Of a stretch of DNA of 35,848 nt, positions 34,388 to 35,848 are shown one piece after another. Origin of the DNA: Candidatus Kapaibacterium sp. (lineage in GTDB: Bacteria; Bacteroidota; Ignavibacteria; Kapaibacteriales; WFXC01); contig WFXC01000039.1 of NCBI GenBank assembly GCA_015490805.1, positions 1 to 35,848 on the forward strand. Direction: 5' to 3'. Within the stretch, counting starts at the first letter, position 1. Every line of letters starts with the position of its first letter. A program made the position numbers and the translations under genes. The notes beneath the pieces are model-generated. The model was not told where the DNA came from and ran no database searches. It saw only the letters and a program-made list of their open reading frames with translations.

Positions 34388-35146
34388 ATGGTTGAATTAT
34401 GGGTGAACGTGGATCACGTGGCAACGCTTCGGCAGGCACGTGGTGGAACTGAACCAGATCCTATCCTGGCGGCACTACAGGCGGAAATAGCAGGCGCAAA
34501 GGGTATCGTTTGTCACTTGCGCGAGGATCGCCGTCACATTCAGGATCGGGACGTTCGACTGCTGCGTCAGTTGCTCCAGACGCGCCTCAACCTGGAAATG
34601 GCAGCTACATCGGAAATGATCAACTTCGCTACGGAAATTCGCCCCGATGTAGTTACTCTTGTACCTGAACGGCGGCAGGAAAGAACGACCGAATCAGGAT
34701 TGGACGTCGCTGCCGATACAGGATTCTTCTCTGAAGTTGTTCAAATGCTGCAAGATGTGAACATTCGCGTCAGCCTGTTTATCGACCCCGTACCAGAACA
34801 GATCGAAGCAGCAGCAGAAACCGGCGCTGATATGGTGGAACTCCATACCGGTCCCTACGCTGACGCTCCTTCCATCGAACAACAACAAGAGGAACTCCAC
34901 CGTTTGCACGAAAGTGCCGCTTACGCTGCCTCTCTGTTGTTAGACGTTGCCGCTGGTCACGGACTTAACTATGATAACGTATCAGCACTGATCCGTACAA
35001 TTCCTCAGGTGCACGAAGTAAGCATCGGACACTCCATCGTCTCTCGGGCAATCTTTGTTGGCTTTCCCAAAGCCGTACAGGAAATGCTGGATATCATCCA
35101 GGACGCTGCTCTCCACCGTCATTTCGCCTTCCGAAACTCAGAATAA
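34388..35146 (+). CDS. pdxJ: Pyridoxine 5'-phosphate synthase PdxJ
   Basis: 252 residues; PdxJ condenses 1-deoxy-xylulose 5-phosphate with the PdxA product to form pyridoxine 5'-phosphate in the DXP-dependent vitamin B6 pathway. Hallmarks: [19 protein letters not shown] at the N-terminus, [55 protein letters not shown], and [10 protein letters not shown] near the C-terminus. The ATG at 34388 is chosen because GGGAG stands eight bases upstream; a GTG two codons earlier begins the open frame. The gene converges on the partial gene at the right edge with a shared terminator between them. Confidence 0.96.
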   Translation: MVELWVNVDHVATLRQARGGTEPDPILAALQAEIAGAKGIVCHLREDRRHIQDRDVRLLRQLLQTRLNLEMAATSEMINFATEIRPDVVTLVPERRQERTTESGLDVAADTGFFSEVVQMLQDVNIRVSLFIDPVPEQIEAAAETGADMVELHTGPYADAPSIEQQQEELHRLHESAAYAASLLLDVAAGHGLNYDNVSALIRTIPQVHEVSIGHSIVSRAIFVGFPKAVQEMLDIIQDAALHRHFAFRNSE

Positions 35147-35204
35147 AGCCGGACAATTGTTTCAGGAAAAACGTTCCTTTCTTCTACCACTTCCGAGAAA
35201 CAAA

Positions 35205-35230
35205 AAAGGGGTGCCGAATGGCACCCCTTT
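35205..35230. terminator. Bidirectional intrinsic terminator
   Basis: A perfect 11-bp stem, AAAGGGGTGCC (35205-35215) and GGCACCCCTTT (35220-35230), with a GAAT loop lies between the convergent pdxJ and right-edge genes. On the minus strand the stem is followed by a run of six T; on the plus strand by TTT. It should stop both transcripts, best for the minus one. Confidence 0.9.
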
Positions 35231-35257
35231 CGCTCTATCCATACCTGCTCTGCTCCC

Positions 35258-35848
35258 TTACCTCACTACCTCTACCTTCACCCGCGCTTCCGCCTGCCCC
35301 TGCCGCAACACCACCACATACACCCCGCTGCTCAATCCAGCCCCGATCCGTACCCGATGCTCACCTCTTCCTACTTCTCCTTCACTCCACCGCTTCACCA
35401 CCTTCCCGCTCATATCATACACCTCCACCTCGACCTCTCCACTTCCTACTACCCGATACACGACCTCGCCTTCCCCTCTCACCGGCAAAGGCTCCACTCT
35501 CACCACCTCAATCCCGCTCCCTGCTTCCGCTCCGCCAATCACTACCTCTACTTCCCCGCCATTCCACCAGCTCCCATCCGCTTCCACTACCCGCAACCGA
35601 TACCGATACACTCCGCTGCCTTCCACCACATCCCTCACCTCATACTCCGTCCGCCCATCCGCTATCACCTCTCCTATCACTTTCCCTTCTCCCATCCGCT
35701 CTACCTCATACCTCACAATCTCCTGCTCATCAGCTACTTCCCATCTCAACACCACTTCCTCCCCTTCTTGCCATCCCTCAAACTTCACAATCTCCACCGG
35801 CGACACATTCCCCCCGACCTGATCAAAGTAATCCACCAGCGACCGCAA
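35258..35848 (-). CDS. C-terminal part of a secreted protein with FN3-like and T9SS sorting domains
   Basis: The frame is open to the right edge, so only the last 196 codons are seen; the N-terminus is missing. Residues about 14-105 (VEIVKFEGWQEGEEVVLRWE, DEQEIVRYEVER, GVYRYRLRVVEADG) form a fibronectin type III-like domain of the kind that often precedes a sorting domain. The last 80 residues are a T9SS type A-like sorting domain (VEPLPVRGEG, VEVYDMSGKVVKRW, LSSGVYVVVLRQG, ending VEVVR). The composition is extreme: Val, Glu, Gly and Arg dominate, most codons end in G, and on the plus strand C outnumbers G by about six to one over 35401-35520. It lies behind the terminator at 35205-35230. Confidence 0.85.
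   Translation of the reverse strand: MRSLVDYFDQVGGNVSPVEIVKFEGWQEGEEVVLRWEVADEQEIVRYEVERMGEGKVIGEVIADGRTEYEVRDVVEGSGVYRYRLRVVEADGSWWNGGEVEVVIGGAEAGSGIEVVRVEPLPVRGEGEVVYRVVGSGEVEVEVYDMSGKVVKRWSEGEVGRGEHRVRIGAGLSSGVYVVVLRQGQAEARVKVEVVR

Noticed and set aside
1-35848. CRISPR arrays, insertion sequences, prophage, rRNA
   Set aside because: No regularly spaced identical repeats, no transposase or integrase motifs, no phage structural genes and no rRNA sequence were seen; the only clear dispersed-type repeat is the cluster at 420-616.

Overview
The window reads as chromosomal DNA of a flagellated, Gram-negative member of the Bacteroidota/Chlorobiota (FCB) superphylum. Three secreted proteins end in a type IX secretion (T9SS) type C-terminal sorting domain. 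A PorQ-like outer-membrane protein, choice-of-anchor-D (ASPM/SPD-2/Hydin) and LamG repeats, and a fused 2-oxoacid dehydrogenase E1 are also typical of that group. Flagellar P- and L-ring genes prove a diderm envelope. The combination of T9SS and flagella points towards an Ignavibacteria/Kapabacteria-like lineage rather than classical Bacteroidia. This placement is inference from gene content; no marker gene here fixes it.

Layout. Positions 1-401 (minus) hold the 5' part of a small PD-(D/E)XK/CdiA-C-like nuclease gene, open at the window edge. Positions 420-616 hold a cluster of REP-like palindromes with covarying stems. Positions 673-8325 (minus) encode a 2550-residue secreted LamG/beta-sandwich/propeller protein. 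Positions 8623-10817 (minus) are a coupled pair: an APH-like plus P-loop kinase and the phosphoheptose isomerase gmhA. Positions 11172-13394 (minus) encode the fused E1 alpha/beta subunit. Positions 13597-15153 (plus) encode an unknown helical protein, followed by a divergent pair: a lipoprotein (minus) and an O-antigen-ligase-like polymerase (plus). Positions 18055-23441 (plus) are a compact flagellar operon: a FlhB C-domain protein, then flgF, flgG, flgA, flgH, flgI and a flgJ-lytic transglycosylase fusion. Positions 33493 to 23670 (minus) are one nearly continuous run: NUDIX, parA, parB, thioesterase, PorQ-like, ECF sigma factor, a frameshifted outer-membrane barrel, tRNA-Arg(TCT) and a 1538-residue secreted multidomain protein. 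The window ends with divergent mpg and pdxJ, a bidirectional terminator, and the 3' end of another T9SS-type secreted protein.

How the genes fit together. Most of the content concerns the envelope: secreted T9SS-type cargo, a T9SS-associated barrel (PorQ-like) overlapping an ECF sigma gene, LPS-core/O-antigen functions (gmhA, O-antigen ligase) and the periplasmic and outer-membrane parts of the flagellar basal body. Housekeeping genes (parAB, pdxJ, mpg, E1, NUDIX) are interleaved.

The observations I rate most worth following are: the covarying palindrome cluster; the unrecognised FGPF repeat of the giant protein, with LamG domains apparently inserted into one unit; the butt-joined arrangement of barrel gene, tRNA and secreted-protein gene; the long minus run linking chromosome partitioning to PorQ and an ECF sigma factor; and the inverted repeat over the flagellar operon promoter. 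I did not find a clear-cut new defence or mobile system. All domain calls come from reading motifs, without database searches.
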